DNA of 64,000 bases from Asterella californica (taxonomy: Eukaryota; Streptophyta; Marchantiopsida; Marchantiales; Aytoniaceae): the NCBI GenBank assembly GCA_036924285.1, contig JAYKYS010000017.1, positions 3,577,501 to 3,641,500 of the forward strand, written 5' to 3'. The position numbers and the translations under genes were made by a program. The notes below the pieces were generated by a model. The model saw only the letters and a program-made list of their open reading frames with translations. It had not been told where the DNA came from and did not search any database. Below, one piece after another: positions 42,244 through 54,470 of this stretch; positions within the stretch are counted from its first letter, which is position 1; the number at the start of each line of letters is the position of its first letter.

Positions 42244-43746
42244 TAGACGAGGATGTCATGTTTTCAGAAGTTGAGGAAGAAGAGAGAAAAGATGCTCGGT
42301 GTCAGGTTGATGGACGGGTTACAGACTTGGAGCCGTTGACGTTTAGAGAGGAGCTTTACACATATAGACTTCGTAACATATGACATTATCTGAGTACATT
42401 GGAAAGACAAGAGGGTTGGAGCGAAGTAGAGTTCAGAGAGATAAGGAAACAAGCATACAACTATCTTCTACATGATGGGTATCTTTAGAGACAGTCGTAG
42501 AGAAGAGATGAGATGTTCATACGAGTAGTGGACGATCTGCAGACTAAGCAACAACTAATGAAAGAATTCCATGATATCTTGTGGGCCAGACATCGAGGGA
42601 TTTGGACTACTTATGTCAAGTTGAAAGAAAGATATTGGTGAAAAGATCTATATTGGGACGTGAAGAACTATGTCAGTTCTTGCTTGCATTTTCAATTTTA
42701 CTCAAAGATGTGATATAAGGACGATCTTGTGCCAACTTAACCGCCTTGCATTCACTTCCAATGGGTCCTCGACTTGGTGGTAATGCCTCCAGGGTTATGA
42801 GATATGCGATATTTGATTTTGGCTCGTGAGGATCTCTCCAACTTTGTGGAAGGACGAGCTCTGAAGACGAAGATCACAGAGGGGATATGTAAGTTTGTTC
42901 TTGAGGATATTATATGTAGATATGGGTATGTAAGAAGGCTACAGGCAGATAGAGGAGAACTATGAGATACAAAAGCGAAAGAGTTTTTTTCTCGATATGG
43001 TGTGAAGCTCAAGCTTACTACCGCAATGAATCCAGAGGGGATTGACAAGAGCAAACGAGAACATCCATCAATAGTTCAGGCTTTGGTGAAGGCATGTGAT
43101 GGTAAGCATAGAGAGTGGCTTAGGTTACTCCTTTTTGCTTTATGGGCTGATAGAACAACTCAGTGTTCTACTATAGGGTACACGCTCGTTGAATAATGTT
43201 AGGACAGAAACCGATGATGCCAGCAGAAGAAGATTTTCCTACCTGGGCTACCTTGCCATGAGAAGACAATATGGATCGCATACAACTTCTCTCGCTACGA
43301 ATCTGACAGTTAGAATGTAGAGAAGAGGATCCTGCAGAAGCGCAACGAAGGTTGAAGACGGCTCGACTTGAGAACAAGGAGAGGTTTGATAAGACCCATA
43401 GGCTTCGATCAAAACTGATACAGGTTGGGGACTGGGTGTTTGTATACGATAGTACATTGGAGAACCAACACTCTATAATTCGAAAGTTTTCAAGGAGATG
43501 GTTTGACCCATAGCTTGTCTCAGATGTACACCAGAATCTTACTTATTCTTTGCGAGAGCTAGATGGTACACCTTTAAGGCTTCTTGTTGCTGGAAAATGA
43601 GTGAAGTTGTTCAGAAAGAGAGGGGAGACAGTGGAGCTAGTTGAGTTCTTAAGATCAGACCAAACAACAAGTACAAATGAAGACCTTTCTGAGACAATTG
43701 AGGAGAGTGAAGACTACTTCGAGAATCACGAGGATCGGTAACGGAT
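42244..43746 (+). pseudogene. GyA-3 integrase
   Basis: Recognisable pieces: the HHCC region (KQQLMKEFHDILWARHRG...CLHFQF, second zinc Cys lost), a core with LDLV near 42770, LARENLSNF-like sequence at 42815, QADRGEL near 42945 and the GIDKSKREHPS Glu motif (about 43040), and a GPY/F module near 43500 (RRWFDP-stop). Frame changes and many TAG/TGA codons make it non-functional. Confidence 0.8.
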
Positions 43747-43769
43747 TGGCACGTACAAGAGGATGTGCA

Positions 43770-43786
43770 AGTTTGAAAGGGGTGAA
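43770..43786 (+). promoter_or_regulatory. GyA-3 polypurine tract
   Basis: GTTTGAAAGGGGTGAA lies directly before the 3' LTR start, in the same position as GGAGGGGGTGAA in GyA-1. Confidence 0.65.
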
Positions 43787-45064
43787 TCTCGTGTTGCAAG
43801 TAGATCTGTATAGTGAAAACTAGTAACAAAGGGATTTTTTCTCATTGTGCTCGTAGTTGTAAAGGAAGCTGCCTTGTAGCTTATCAAACTGGGCAGGAGC
43901 TAAGCTAAGGATATGCTTGACAAGCTGCCTCTTAGTTTGGGATGAAATATCACCATGAAGGGGACGAAAAGTTCCAGAATGTAGAGCTTGTCGAGAAGAG
44001 CGACTTCATGCTTTCAGTTTCGAGAAAAAGCGTTCTAGGTAATAGTTAGTACAAGTCTTAAGCTATGAAAAATACGAAAGAGAGAAATCTGTCGATTCTA
44101 GCTCGTGACTCGGACTCATGATCTGAGAACGTGAGTGTGTAGATGTTCGAGAGTATTATAGTTTTGACTCCTCATTCACTAAAAAAGGAGTTGTATAGAG
44201 AAGTTAGTGTAGGAAAAGCTAGTAAAGACTTTATAAAAATTTTCTTCAGGAATAGGAACTGTATTAGCTTTTAGAACGGAAAAAGAGGCCATCTCATTAA
44301 TAAGGCGCTTGCCTAGGAGAAAAGTGGTCTCAGGATCAATTCCCTTTGGCCTGTGTTTTCTATTCCGGCATGTTGGCATCTTGGAAAGGAGTCTATGTTG
44401 GACATGCAACCACATCCTGCATATCTAAGGATGGGAGACCAGTATCTCTCTTAATCGTGGGCTTCCTGGTCCAAGCCTCCGTATGCCACCTTGAATATAT
44501 CATGGGAGATATCTGGTGCGCATATGGTGGGGCTATAAGTCCTTTGGGACAGCCCCATAAGTGTAGGGGCTTCGGTCTACATTGGATGACTTCAGGTATA
44601 TTCATGTATATTCAGGTTGGCATCAAGATGGCATCATGAGTACGGGAAACTTTTATTAATCAAGGGGTCAGCTTAGCTAGGAGGCTGCTCTAATAAGTAG
44701 TTGTGCGTATAAGGACAGTAGGGGGTCAGCTTAGCTAGGAGCTTATCTTTTAGATAAATCAACTTGCGACGACGGAGGATTTTTACAAAGAATTGATAGA
44801 GGAGAGAGGAGACGCACGCAAGAGAGAGAAAGGAGATTTTTGACAATTGAATACTTTGATGATGGAGTCGACACTAGAATAAAGTTTATTGAGTCTTGAA
44901 AGACTTATGTGTGTGCTCTGAGTGTTTGATTTGTATTTGGTGGACGCAAGAGACAGAATTTTGAGTTCTCATCGTCTGCAACAATCTGTTTTCTTTTTGA
45001 TCGTTCTCCAGATCAATCACAGTCAAGAGGTCCGCCCTCCCCAAGAAAGACTCTCGTCACGACA
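43787..45064 (+). repeat. GyA-3 3' LTR (1,278 bp)
   Basis: Starts TCTCGTGTTGC (decayed TGTCGTG) and ends CTCTCGTCACGACA, followed by ACGT. It contains one tandem unit (about 44432-44640), a GCGTATAAGGA TATA-like box near 44704 and a tRNA-like tract at 44287-44351. Confidence 0.85.
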
Positions 45065-45068
45065 ACGT
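45065..45068. repeat. Right target-site duplication of GyA-3 (ACGT)
   Basis: Matches 9009-9012. Confidence 0.8.
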
Positions 45069-45999
45069 GCTCTCTCAGGTTGGACCAATCACTTGAAGAG
45101 GAGAGACAACTCAACAAGCGTTGTCTCCACTAGATCAAACAATGCCTCCTCTAAAGTGATCTCCTGCTCTCCTGATCTCTTCTAGGAAGGTTGATCTTTA
45201 TCTCTAAATCTACTACTCTTCCTAATGTCACCGGGGTTTTAACCCTAAACTCATCACTCTCTTCTCTTAGAAATACATCGAGACGATGTCGTGTCGTAGA
45301 CCGGCTTCTACTTGGAAGTCAAACTTCAGGATTCTACATTATCACTCCAAACACACTCATAGACTAAAAATGTGACTTTTGATCTACTTCCAAATCTCTA
45401 TTTTCAAAGCACCAAGTGGTAGAGCTCGTTGTAAGCTTCCAATGAGCACTTCGTTCATTTCATTCGAACGCTAAATGATGAAATTATGGAGTTCAAAAGA
45501 TGGAAAAAATAAGATAATATTGTCAATGTTGACTGGATTGAACGTGATTTTGGAGACCTAGATGATTTTTTCTCGCTGAAATCCATCAATCAGTCCCATA
45601 TGGATCGTCTTGTTCAGAAGGTAGAAATTGTGTACTCAGTCAAGTTTCAGCCAAGTTTTAGTTCGAGCTTTCAAGCGGCAGATTTTCAAACGGATCTTTT
45701 TGGACCAAAACGAAAGTTTTAGGACTTGAGTCCAAAACAAATACTGGTCCGATTAGGACCCACTCCGGACATTTGAAAAATTAGTGAAAATCTGAAATAC
45801 TGCACATCCATTTTTGACCTTTTTTGGTTTGTTCTTTCGACATTTTCGTCTTATTTTGTACACTTACAATTCACAAACATGTTCTTTCTTCATTCTCGCT
45901 ATAGGAGGAGTGTGCGGAGTTGCTTTTCTGTAACTTGTGAGCAATTCTTGATCGTGAGGTGTGGGCGGACAAGTTTGTGGAGTTTTTGTGAGGTTTTTC
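45069..45999. other. LTR- or leader-like sequence upstream of copia gag
   Basis: No domain. 45370-45500 resembles 58530-58650 (shared TTTGATCTA...GCACCAAGTGRTAGAGCTC), so this is repeat sequence, probably the LTR or leader of Cop1 or of a related element. No TG...CA boundary could be fixed. Confidence 0.45.
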
Positions 46000-46887
46000 A
46001 CGTACTGAACATTGTAATTTCTCGATTGCAACTACGGCAGAGTCTGTGTCTTTGGTTACTGGAGAAAAACTCGACAAGAACAACTACCAAGTGTGGAAGT
46101 TCTGAATGATGACTTTCCTACAAGGGGTGTTGGAGTGATATCAGATAAAAGGAAAACTTTTACTGATATTTGTTGAAATTTCACATGATATCAAGAATTT
46201 TTTCTCACATCCAAAAGGATCATCAAGTTTTGATAGCTCACAATCGGCAAACCTTGAAGAGTATAAAATAACAACAAATTTTTATTCACATATCTGGTTA
46301 GAGTGGCTGAGTGTGAGCCTCACACATCCGATCAATCTCTCTGAATGGTAAATAACAATTTATTGTTAGTTTACCACACCCCATCACTCTAACCAGATGC
46401 ATAATATCAACTTATTATTAGTTAATAAGATTAAGATTAACACTCAGCGAGGTCACCGAATGTTCTTGATATCAGGAAAAAGTTTCTGATATCAGTTCTT
46501 GATACTTGATATTGTACTTCTTCTCTCCGGTAGAGACAAGACCTATGAGATCTTATCACTAAGGAGGAGAAAAGACGTAATGTATCGGTTTCTAATGCAA
46601 AATTCAAGGAGTGGAAAAAATGATCATACCAAGCTATTCAATACATCACGTTGAGAGTTTCAGCATCGATGATCAATCACATTAAGATTGTGATTTGCTT
46701 AAGAAAGCTTGGGATGCACTTGCACGTCTGTTTCAATCAAGAACAAAGACGCAGAAGCTACAATTGTTGCAGTAGTTCAACATCATGAAGAAGGGATTGA
46801 TGTGCATCAATGACTATGTGAACCACGTGAAACAACTCGCATATCAGTTGTCTTATATCAAAGTTGAAATTGATCTGACTATCTTGT
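46000..46887 (+). pseudogene. Cop1 Gag relic (copia type)
   Basis: 46030-46100 encodes SLVTGEKLDKNNYQVWKF, then a stop and MMTFLQG, the N-terminus of copia Gag (UBN2-like). 46690-46887 encodes AWDALARLFQSRTKTQKLQL and later INDYVNHVKQLAYQLS, the middle of the same domain. Between them about 430 bp of foreign, hairpin-rich sequence (about 46136-46560) interrupts the gene. The copy ends where repeat R1-a begins. The zinc knuckle and protease are missing. Confidence 0.75.
46292..46398. repeat. Inverted repeat (MITE-like) inside Cop1 gag
   Basis: ATCTGGTTAGAGTG (46292-46305) and CACTCTAACCAGAT (46385-46398) are perfect 14-bp arms. Within them are a 15-bp palindrome-like GTGTGAGCCTCACAC and an AT-rich inner stem. 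It lies in the interrupted part of Gag. Confidence 0.7.
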
Positions 46888-49887
46888 TTCGCGCACCTAT
46901 CGCCTTGTTGCGCCAGCGGAAGCTCTTGCTCAGTAGGTCACAAAATTTACACCGCTAACCTGCAAACACAATCACAAGTTAGCGTCCATGCACCACTTAC
47001 CTTATCTCAGTTTGGTCCGGATCGGAGCCGGACCGTCTCCCTTATCATCAAGCTCAGCAATCCTAAGTCCCGACCTAGACCCGCTGTCGTGCTACTTGGC
47101 GGCTACATGTTACATTTCTACTCCGACACTTGAGTTTAGTAGTTCTAGGAGTTAACTCGTATTACTTCTAGTCGTTTATGTATATGTTTGACATCTTTGC
47201 ATATGATGTTAACACTATTTTGAGTCATAGTAGGCTGATAATATGCTAGTTATCTTGTTCAAGCATTTGTGCGCTTGTGCAAGTGACTTCTTACTTGCCT
47301 ATGATGTTCAATGTACATAACTTAGATTTACCATGTTGATAGCGTTTAAGCTCATGGGTTGTACTTACTTGTTGCCCATGCACGCTTTTAGCTGGTTTAA
47401 GTTTACTTTCAGGACTGCGTGTCATTTTAGATAGTTTAAGATTTACGCTGGCACTTTAGGGAACTTGACGTGGTAGCCTATGAGTGGAATTAAGTTACCA
47501 CATGGTTTAAGGCACAAAAGGACAACCAAGTGGAGCTATGAACTCCTATTGGTCCATTTTTATCTTTTGTAAAACTCTAAATTTAGAAACAGAGGTCTAA
47601 AGGAGAGATCGAGCATTTGGTGAGGACACTGTGAAATCTGAGAACACAGGAAGATAGAGCTCGTCGTGCCAAGCACTATCAGTGAAATTCTTGATCGATT
47701 TGGAGCAATAAAGAAGGATTTATGCCCAATTGAAGTTCAGATTGAGTTGAAACTGCGTCACTTTTGTTGGATTTGGGGTTTTCAGTGTCATTTGCAGCAA
47801 AATTGAGGAATTCGTTTCAAACCTTCGTGGTTGCTTTCACTGTCAGCAGGGCTGCGACTAACTAAAAAGTTTCAAGTCATTTGAGTTAGTGAGTAATTCA
47901 GGGCGACCGCTGAAGCAGAGGGGGTATGAAAAGCTCTCAATCTAGAGCAGCAACTTCAGAGAACGAGATATGGAGAACGGTGTACAATCAGGAGTCCCAA
48001 TTTCACAGGGGTGTTCAGCATCCTTTAGAATCCAAATCCTGTAAGAATCTTCAAAAGTGGTCGAGCCAATTGTCTGTTGTAGGTCGAAATAGCTGTATGA
48101 GTTCCAAAAATTACCGCAATATCTTTACCTAGAACTTTTCTGTCCATATCTCGGTGCCAGAATTTGATCTCAAGCTGAAACTTCGTGTGTGTGCTCAGTA
48201 GGACCTCTCTTACATGTAGGAGAATTTTAGAAGTCAGAACCATCATAGTTTTCCTCTCTTTGAGTGTTAAAGTTCACCGTCTGATCCTATTACTACTAGT
48301 TAGATCTGAATTTCACTTTCTGAACATATTAGAGGATCCTAAACACCTATGTGAGTGCTTATAACGCCCTGTTGTAACCTGAAAGGCCTACCTCTTGAGT
48401 AAACAACCACAGCCTGAAGCCCAGCGCTTCCTAAGTAGACGGATCACACTCCGACACCGCCTAGGTCGGTCCCAAACATGAGCAAGTCACAAGATGACTT
48501 GGGGCGGACTTCCCATAAAGTCGAGGGTCCTAAACGGTGCCTCCAGCACACCTAGCGGCCCAACCGCCCGTGATGTCCGTCTAGATCTAGGCTCCCGAAC
48601 GGTGGTCTAACAGGCCGACTCGTTCTCTAGTCTTGCCCTAGCCCTTACATCATTCCTAAGTCCAGACGTCCAAGTCTGGACCGGAACGTGCCTTGGAATC
48701 GGCCCAGTCATCACCTCATGCCTCCAGAGTCCGCTCGCCAAACCCTGGGATCGGGTTACTCGTCCTGGTCCACGCAGGCATCGAGGCCCCCTCTTATATA
48801 CTTCTAGGGATCGGTGGCCCCGCCTTCCTCTTTGGTCCTTGAAGTGGATCTGATCGTGGTTCATCCATATTCTCAGCTCAGAGGTCAGATCGAGGAGTGC
48901 TACATATCACTAGAAAGCTCTCGCAGAGACCTTTCCAATGATACCTCACTCGTCTCGAGCTCCGTCCACGATCTAAAACATCCCTGGAGTTCCAACACTT
49001 AGTCATTTTCTGGAAACTTGTGGTCTAGACCCACACTCGAACCCTGTGGTTCGGACCAGCGTCTGATCCACGGTCCGTCTACGTCTCGGACTGACGTCTC
49101 GGTCTCACGGCTCGGATCCACGTCTCAAACCTATGTCTTAGACTCATGTTTCGGTCCGTTCTCGGACTCACCCCCTTAGGTCAGCGTTTGTCTGGGATCC
49201 TCTTGGAGTAGGCCCTTATGTCATAACCTAAGGTTCTAACCTTGGTTCAGAGAACCACTTAGGGTTCATCTGATCCCAACTTCCCGGCCAAACCGTTAAG
49301 TCCTACTCGCAGCGTTCACAACCTAGCGCAAGTCCGCTAGGGTTCTATTGTTCGCGTCTACGTCCGATCTTGAGAATGACGGTCGCGACACTCACTCCCA
49401 CTTTGGAGGTTGATGTCCTCATCAACAATGATCCTTAAGTTAACGCCAAGTTCAAAATGGGTAGCCAACCCCTTGGCGCCGGAATTGCATTCTCGTAGCT
49501 AACCCGCAATTCCCTTCTTGGCTTGAGTCTTGAGTTGTCGTTAGAACACTTAGAAAATTCCAACTAGGCTCGGGAAAAGCCTTACTTTTTTGGCCCACCC
49601 TAAACAAAACTAGTTGACAATTTCTAAACATTCTACTTAAGACTCTAACTTGCTAACTATAAGTATTCACACCTACTTACGAGGTCTCCCAAAACTCACT
49701 TTCTGGTCGCAATCTGATTTGACTTAGACGTGCGACTAAGTTTACTTTGCAGTTAGAAACCCGCAAAGCAAGATCACCCCAAGCCCCAAGACAAGTATGA
49801 AATTTCATACTTGCTTTGCCAACGCTACGGCAAACCTAAGTCTTGAAATCAAGACTTAGTCTTGATTTAGATGCTTATCCAAACCAG
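46888..49887 (+). repeat. Repeat R1, copy a (interrupted by a solo LTR)
   Basis: 46888-47084 and 48457-48988 match R1-c (61743-62470). 48467-49887 matches R1-b (60332-61735) in inverted orientation. It contains TTATATACTTCT near 48793, a possible TATA box. Family unknown; the layout suggests an LTR or LTR plus leader of an uncharacterised element. The first bases after Cop1 gag are CGCGCACCTATCGCC. Confidence 0.75.
47085..48456 (+). mobile_element. Solo LTR (1,372 bp) with 4-bp duplication CCGC
   Basis: Starts TGTCGTGCTACTTGG, ends CACTCCGACA, flanked by CCGC at 47081-47084 and 48457-48460. Uninterrupted R1-c reads CCTAGACCCGCCGAGGTC across the same point, proving insertion. No coding domain inside. 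Strand is arbitrary. Its family is not represented elsewhere in the window. Confidence 0.85.
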
Positions 49888-51930
49888 GGTGTTCTTGTTC
49901 AAGTGACTCTTGACCAAGATGGGGTTGGCTCTCAAGGAGGACCTATTGTAGTTCCAATGAATAGTGCACAGCCGGCTGTTGATACAGCTCAGATTCTTCA
50001 AGCGTTGGCTGCTCTTATTCAACAGCAACCTGCAATTGGAGGAGCTGAGCAGAAATCTACAAAGGCGTTGCAAGCAGTTGTTGATAGATGTGGGAGGTTT
50101 GACGACAGAGACGTTACTAAGTACATGCGGGAGTATGTGGATGAGATGGAACTGGTCAGGGCGTATGAGGTTGAGATAATTCTGAGCTTTGAGTTGTCTG
50201 TTATTCCTGAACTAAGGGAGAAAGTGAGAAATCTACAGAGGAGACATCTAGGAGGATGGACTTTGTTTGAGCGTGCACTGAGGGAGGAGTTTCTAGAAGA
50301 AGATTTTGATAGAGTCACCAAGAGGACGTTCCTTGATTGGATAGAGCGTCAACCTGGTCATATCATGGGATTGAATGAGTTGATCCATGAGTTTGAAAAG
50401 AGGTACTTGCAGCTTTCTGGTCTGGAAAGATTGACGTTGGATGCTAGAAAGACAAGAGTTGTTCTTGGAGACTATGAATGAGTTTACAGCAAATAGACTT
50501 TGTTTCATGTTAGTTGATTGTAGAGCAGAGGGGGAGTTACCTCTGACTGGAGGAGAGTGGAAGAGACAGTATCTACTCTTTCTAGACAACGTCGTGGCAG
50601 GATAGCATTAGCTGGACAACTAGAGACCTTGTGAGAACAGAGAGTGGTCCCTCAAGTCCCAATAGTTTCACTTATACTCCCCAAGTATCTATAGTGATTT
50701 CTAAAGCACATGTAGTGCATGTTCCAGCACAGAGAGGTCCTAGACAATGTCCTGTTGAGAATCAAAGTCACCATAACCTGATTGAAGAGCTTACTCAATA
50801 GTTGAGGGATTTAAGAGTTGAGATGGTAGATCTGAGAAGAGATCAGCGACCAGCAACACCATGTGCTCGATCTGTAGGGGGAATCTTTACCAAGAGGTGT
50901 ATTTGGTGTGGCAGTCTAGATCATCTTAGAGAGGATTGTCTAGACTTTGCGGTTGCCTTGCGAGAGGGCGTGGTCAATTATCAGACCAACAGGTTGCATC
51001 TAACCGCCACTAGGCAACCTTTGAACACGTATTTTTGAAGAGGAGGAATGAGGAGTTTGCTTCCAGCACTCATTGGTGTGAACACTATAGCACTGACTGC
51101 GGGCTCTACAGAAGCTAATGTATATACAAGAAGAGTTGAAGTGTGTTCTAATCCAACTATGGTTGAGCAAGCTGCTGGAGTTTCAGTTGAAATGATAAAG
51201 AGAGGCCCAAAAAGCATTAGGAGAGCTACTGGATGGAGAGACCTTGTAGATGCATTTTCTTTTCGAGCATTTTTAGAAGTAAGCAGTGAACAAGATGCCA
51301 TAGTGGAAGATAAAAGGACTTAGATGCAAGAGCACCTGATGGCGTGACCGTCGAAGAACTACGAAGAGAAGAGCAGCGGAGCCGTCGCCATCTGGATTGG
51401 TACCAATTGGTAGGTTTCCTACTGTAGAGGATGTACCTTCTACCTCTACAGTTCCACCACATGTAGTAGATCTTATGGAAGGTGCACAAGATTTGCCACA
51501 TGAGACTACTACTACCGATAGAGTACGAGGGAAGAGATTTACAACACAAGAAAAGAGAAAAGCTCCAGCTTATAAGTTACATGCGAACATCGAAACAACA
51601 ATAGACTTGCATACTATTCTGGAGCAACGCATTCTAGATGCCAGAGTTGAGTTTTCTCTTCGTGAGGTACTTGGTATCGCAAAAAGAGAATTTCATGAGT
51701 TGATAATTGATATCATGAAGAGAAAGAGGCAGGTGTTGGTAGAACAAGTAACTAGTCAGATGGTTGGAGTGGTGAATGCTATTGGGCTTGATGGATTCCG
51801 AGATGTCAAGTATGAAGCATGGGTTGCTGGTCCTGTTGTTATTGAGAATGAAGATGAAGAATTCGAGGAGGATAAGTCAAGCACAGACAATATTTCAAAC
51901 AGAATCACTGGGCACGAGCGACAATGAAGA
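49888..51930 (+). pseudogene. GyA-4 Gag
   Basis: Capsid region open to 50481 (FERALREEFLEEDFDRVTKR, LTLDARKT), then a frame change. The zinc knuckle CIWCGSLDHLREDC is near 50900-50940. The C-terminal region 51397-51927 is open and runs LEQRILDARVEFSLREVLG without the TGA and TAA seen in GyA-2, showing that gag and protease were one frame. Confidence 0.8.
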
Positions 51931-52390
51931 CGTATGTTCGACTTGGAGGACTTTCTGAATCAATACTTGCACTTGTGGATCACGAGTCAGAAATCAATAT
52001 CATTTCAAAGGAGGTGTATGAGAAGAGACAATGGTCAATCAAAAGGAATCATGGTTGGGTACTTCTTGCTGCAAATAATCAAAAGGGTGAGCTACACGGA
52101 GCTTGTCACAGTATACATGTAACGATTGAGATGTAGAGGTTGATAAATATTTCTTTGTATAGTCGTCTGTCTCTTAGCCTGTCAAACTAGACCAACCTTA
52201 CATCACTGCTGTTCGAATGGAGACAAAGGTGATGAATGATGGATCTCGTTATGCTAGAGTTTGGAGTCCTGATGACAATATTCAGTATAGTTTTTGACTG
52301 TTCGTTCAGGACATGCGCTGAATTGACAAACCCTTAGAGATTCTCAGAGGTTTAGGGTAAGGATTTTCACAGTCCCCTCTTGTAGAGCGA
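51931..52390 (+). pseudogene. GyA-4 protease
   Basis: LALVDHESEINIISKEVYEK (DHE here), WVLLAANNQKGEL, then decay with stops. The slippery heptamer position reads GGATTTT (52361-52367), one base off the GyA-1 and GyA-2 heptamer. Confidence 0.75.
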
Positions 52391-54470
52391 GATGACAGGG
52401 GTATAGAACCTACTGTTGAGATCCTGTCAGAGTTGATACACAAAGTGGAAGAGTCAAATGAGAAACATGTACAGGAGTTCGGAGATATGTGTAGTGTACA
52501 TAGTTGGCAGTCCGGATTGTTGATGTTCGAGAGTGATGAGTGGAGTCAGTTTACAAGAGTTGAGGATATGGAAGAAAATACAAAAAATGGATGACAAAGT
52601 AGGTATCAGAGCTATGACATGTAGAAGGTTCTACATGAAGATGATGTGATTTCTGGCATGTTTGAAGAGTTTGTGTCCATACAGTCAATTGCTAGTTGGT
52701 TGGACGGTGTAAGCAGATTGATGAGAAAGAGATGGTAAGATGGTGATCCTTATCCACACTCGACATATACATGAGGAGATTGCTATGTATGTATTGTTCT
52801 TTCCTCATCCGATGCAGAACAGTGCAAGAAGGGAAGCAGTTTGTTGATGTGCACTTCTCAGGAGACAGAAGTCCAAGCGAAGTACAAATCTGTATTGAAG
52901 AAAGTGAAGGTCGGTAGCAACTCAACTACCTACTAACTCGCAACAAGAAGTACAGTTAGTAGGCACTGAGTCATATTGCGTGATCATAGACGAATAAGGC
53001 ATCAGTTTACTGAGGAGACGTTGAAAGAGCTCCAGATAGGAGGAGGTAATTTTTCTAACTGAGGTTGAGAAGACTATTTTTGAGCAGATGATAGCGGATC
53101 ATGGTAAAGCATTTTCTTTTTCAGCGAAGGAGATAGGTTGTGTGGATCCAAAGATAATAGCACCTATGGTTATATTCACAATCTCTCATGTGCCTTGGGA
53201 TCTGAAATCGATTCTAGTTCCTCGTGCCTTGCTGCCTAAACTCATTGGATTGCTGAAAGAGAAAATACAGATGGGGATACTTGAGCCATCTATGGGACCA
53301 TACTCTAGCAGGTGGTTCACTGTATCCAAGAAATCAAGAGCCTTCCGCTTCATTCAAGACCTACATCTTGCGAATAATGTGATCATTCGTAACGTTGGGA
53401 CGGGTCATGTGATTGATGAGGTAGCGGAGACATTTGCAGAGATAGCTATCTATTCGATTGGAGATCTATATTCTAGTTATGATCTGTTTCAATTGACTGT
53501 CGAAAGTAGAGATCTGACTACTATGCGTACGTCTTTAAGATTGATGTGGATGTGTACTCTTTTCAAGGAGCAACAAACTCAGTGGCTCATATGCAGAATG
53601 CGATGCATAAGGTATTATCGGAGTTTGTACCTGAGGTTATCATTCCATTTCTAGATGATATTTCTAGATGATATTCCATAAAAGGTTGCGCGGTTGAAGA
53701 CAAGGATGAAGCATTGCTTGCGAATGGATGTAGGAGGTTTGTTGCAGATCATATCAAAGGTGTAGAGCGTATGTTGACTCGTCTAGGGGAGGTACATCTC
53801 ACCCTTTCAAGAGCTAAGTCCAAGTTTGGTGTGTCTGAGATTTTAGTGGTTGGTCATATGTGTGGTGCTTTTGGAAGGCGATCAAATCTAGAGAAGGTTG
53901 ACGCAATAGCGAGGCTGACAGACTATAAAAATATCATAGAGATTCGATGCTTTCTAAGAGTTTGTGTATTTTACCGTTTATTCATTCCTCATTATGCCCA
54001 TGTTGCGAAACCTTTACATGCATTATTGAGGAAGAGTAAGAGATTTGTATGGACGTCAGTCCATCAAGAAGCAATGAATAGGTTGAAAGAGACTCTGAAG
54101 TCTACACTTGTGTTGAAAAGAGTAGACTAGGGGTGTAGAAGACATGTCATTGTCACAGTGGATACTAACCCAAAGACGATTGGTTGAGCGATAGGTCAAG
54201 ATGATGCAAGTGTTGTGCAGTTTATCTCTAGGTTTGGGACTAAAATCTTGACAGACAAGCAATGAGATTATCCTCAAGTGAAGCGCGAGTTGTGAGGTGT
54301 GATCATCAGGATGAAGATAGATCGTGAGTTTTTTATTGGTGCTCATGTAGTTTTAGAGACAGATTGTCTACCTCTGCTTAACATGATATCCAACTGTAAC
54401 ACGTCGGACATAGCGATGTTCCATTGGATTGTCTACATCAGGAGCTTGAATCCATAGCTGAAGGATATAA
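52391..54470 (+). pseudogene. GyA-4 RT and RNase H
   Basis: Pre-RT region with several stops, then 53088-53654 open: FSFSAKEIGCVDPK, SRWFTVSKKSRAFRFIQDL, YSIGDLYSSYDLF. A short duplication of TTTCTAGATGATATT at 53648-53676 breaks the FLDD motif. 53714-54130 is RT connection sequence, followed by RNase H with stops (SRAKSKFGVSEILVVGHMC, then TNPKTIG). Confidence 0.8.

Larger units (their letters stand above)
9013..45064 (+). mobile_element. GyA-3: old Ty3/gypsy element, twice interrupted
   Basis: The plus-strand element starts TGTCGTGTTGC at 9013 and ends GTCACGACA at 45064. It is flanked by ACGT on both sides despite 30.5 kb of nested insertions. Its own sequence is 9013-9298, 19707-21559 and 41647-45064. 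The split points rejoin exactly: the ...GGTTGGATACTTCG side meets GTGCTGCTAACAATC, and ...GGATGGCAGACT meets GTAAGAATATCAC, as in uninterrupted family copies. Gag is missing: the 5' LTR fragment jumps directly into protease near 9191. Coding regions carry many stops, so it is non-functional and the oldest element of the nest. Confidence 0.85.
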
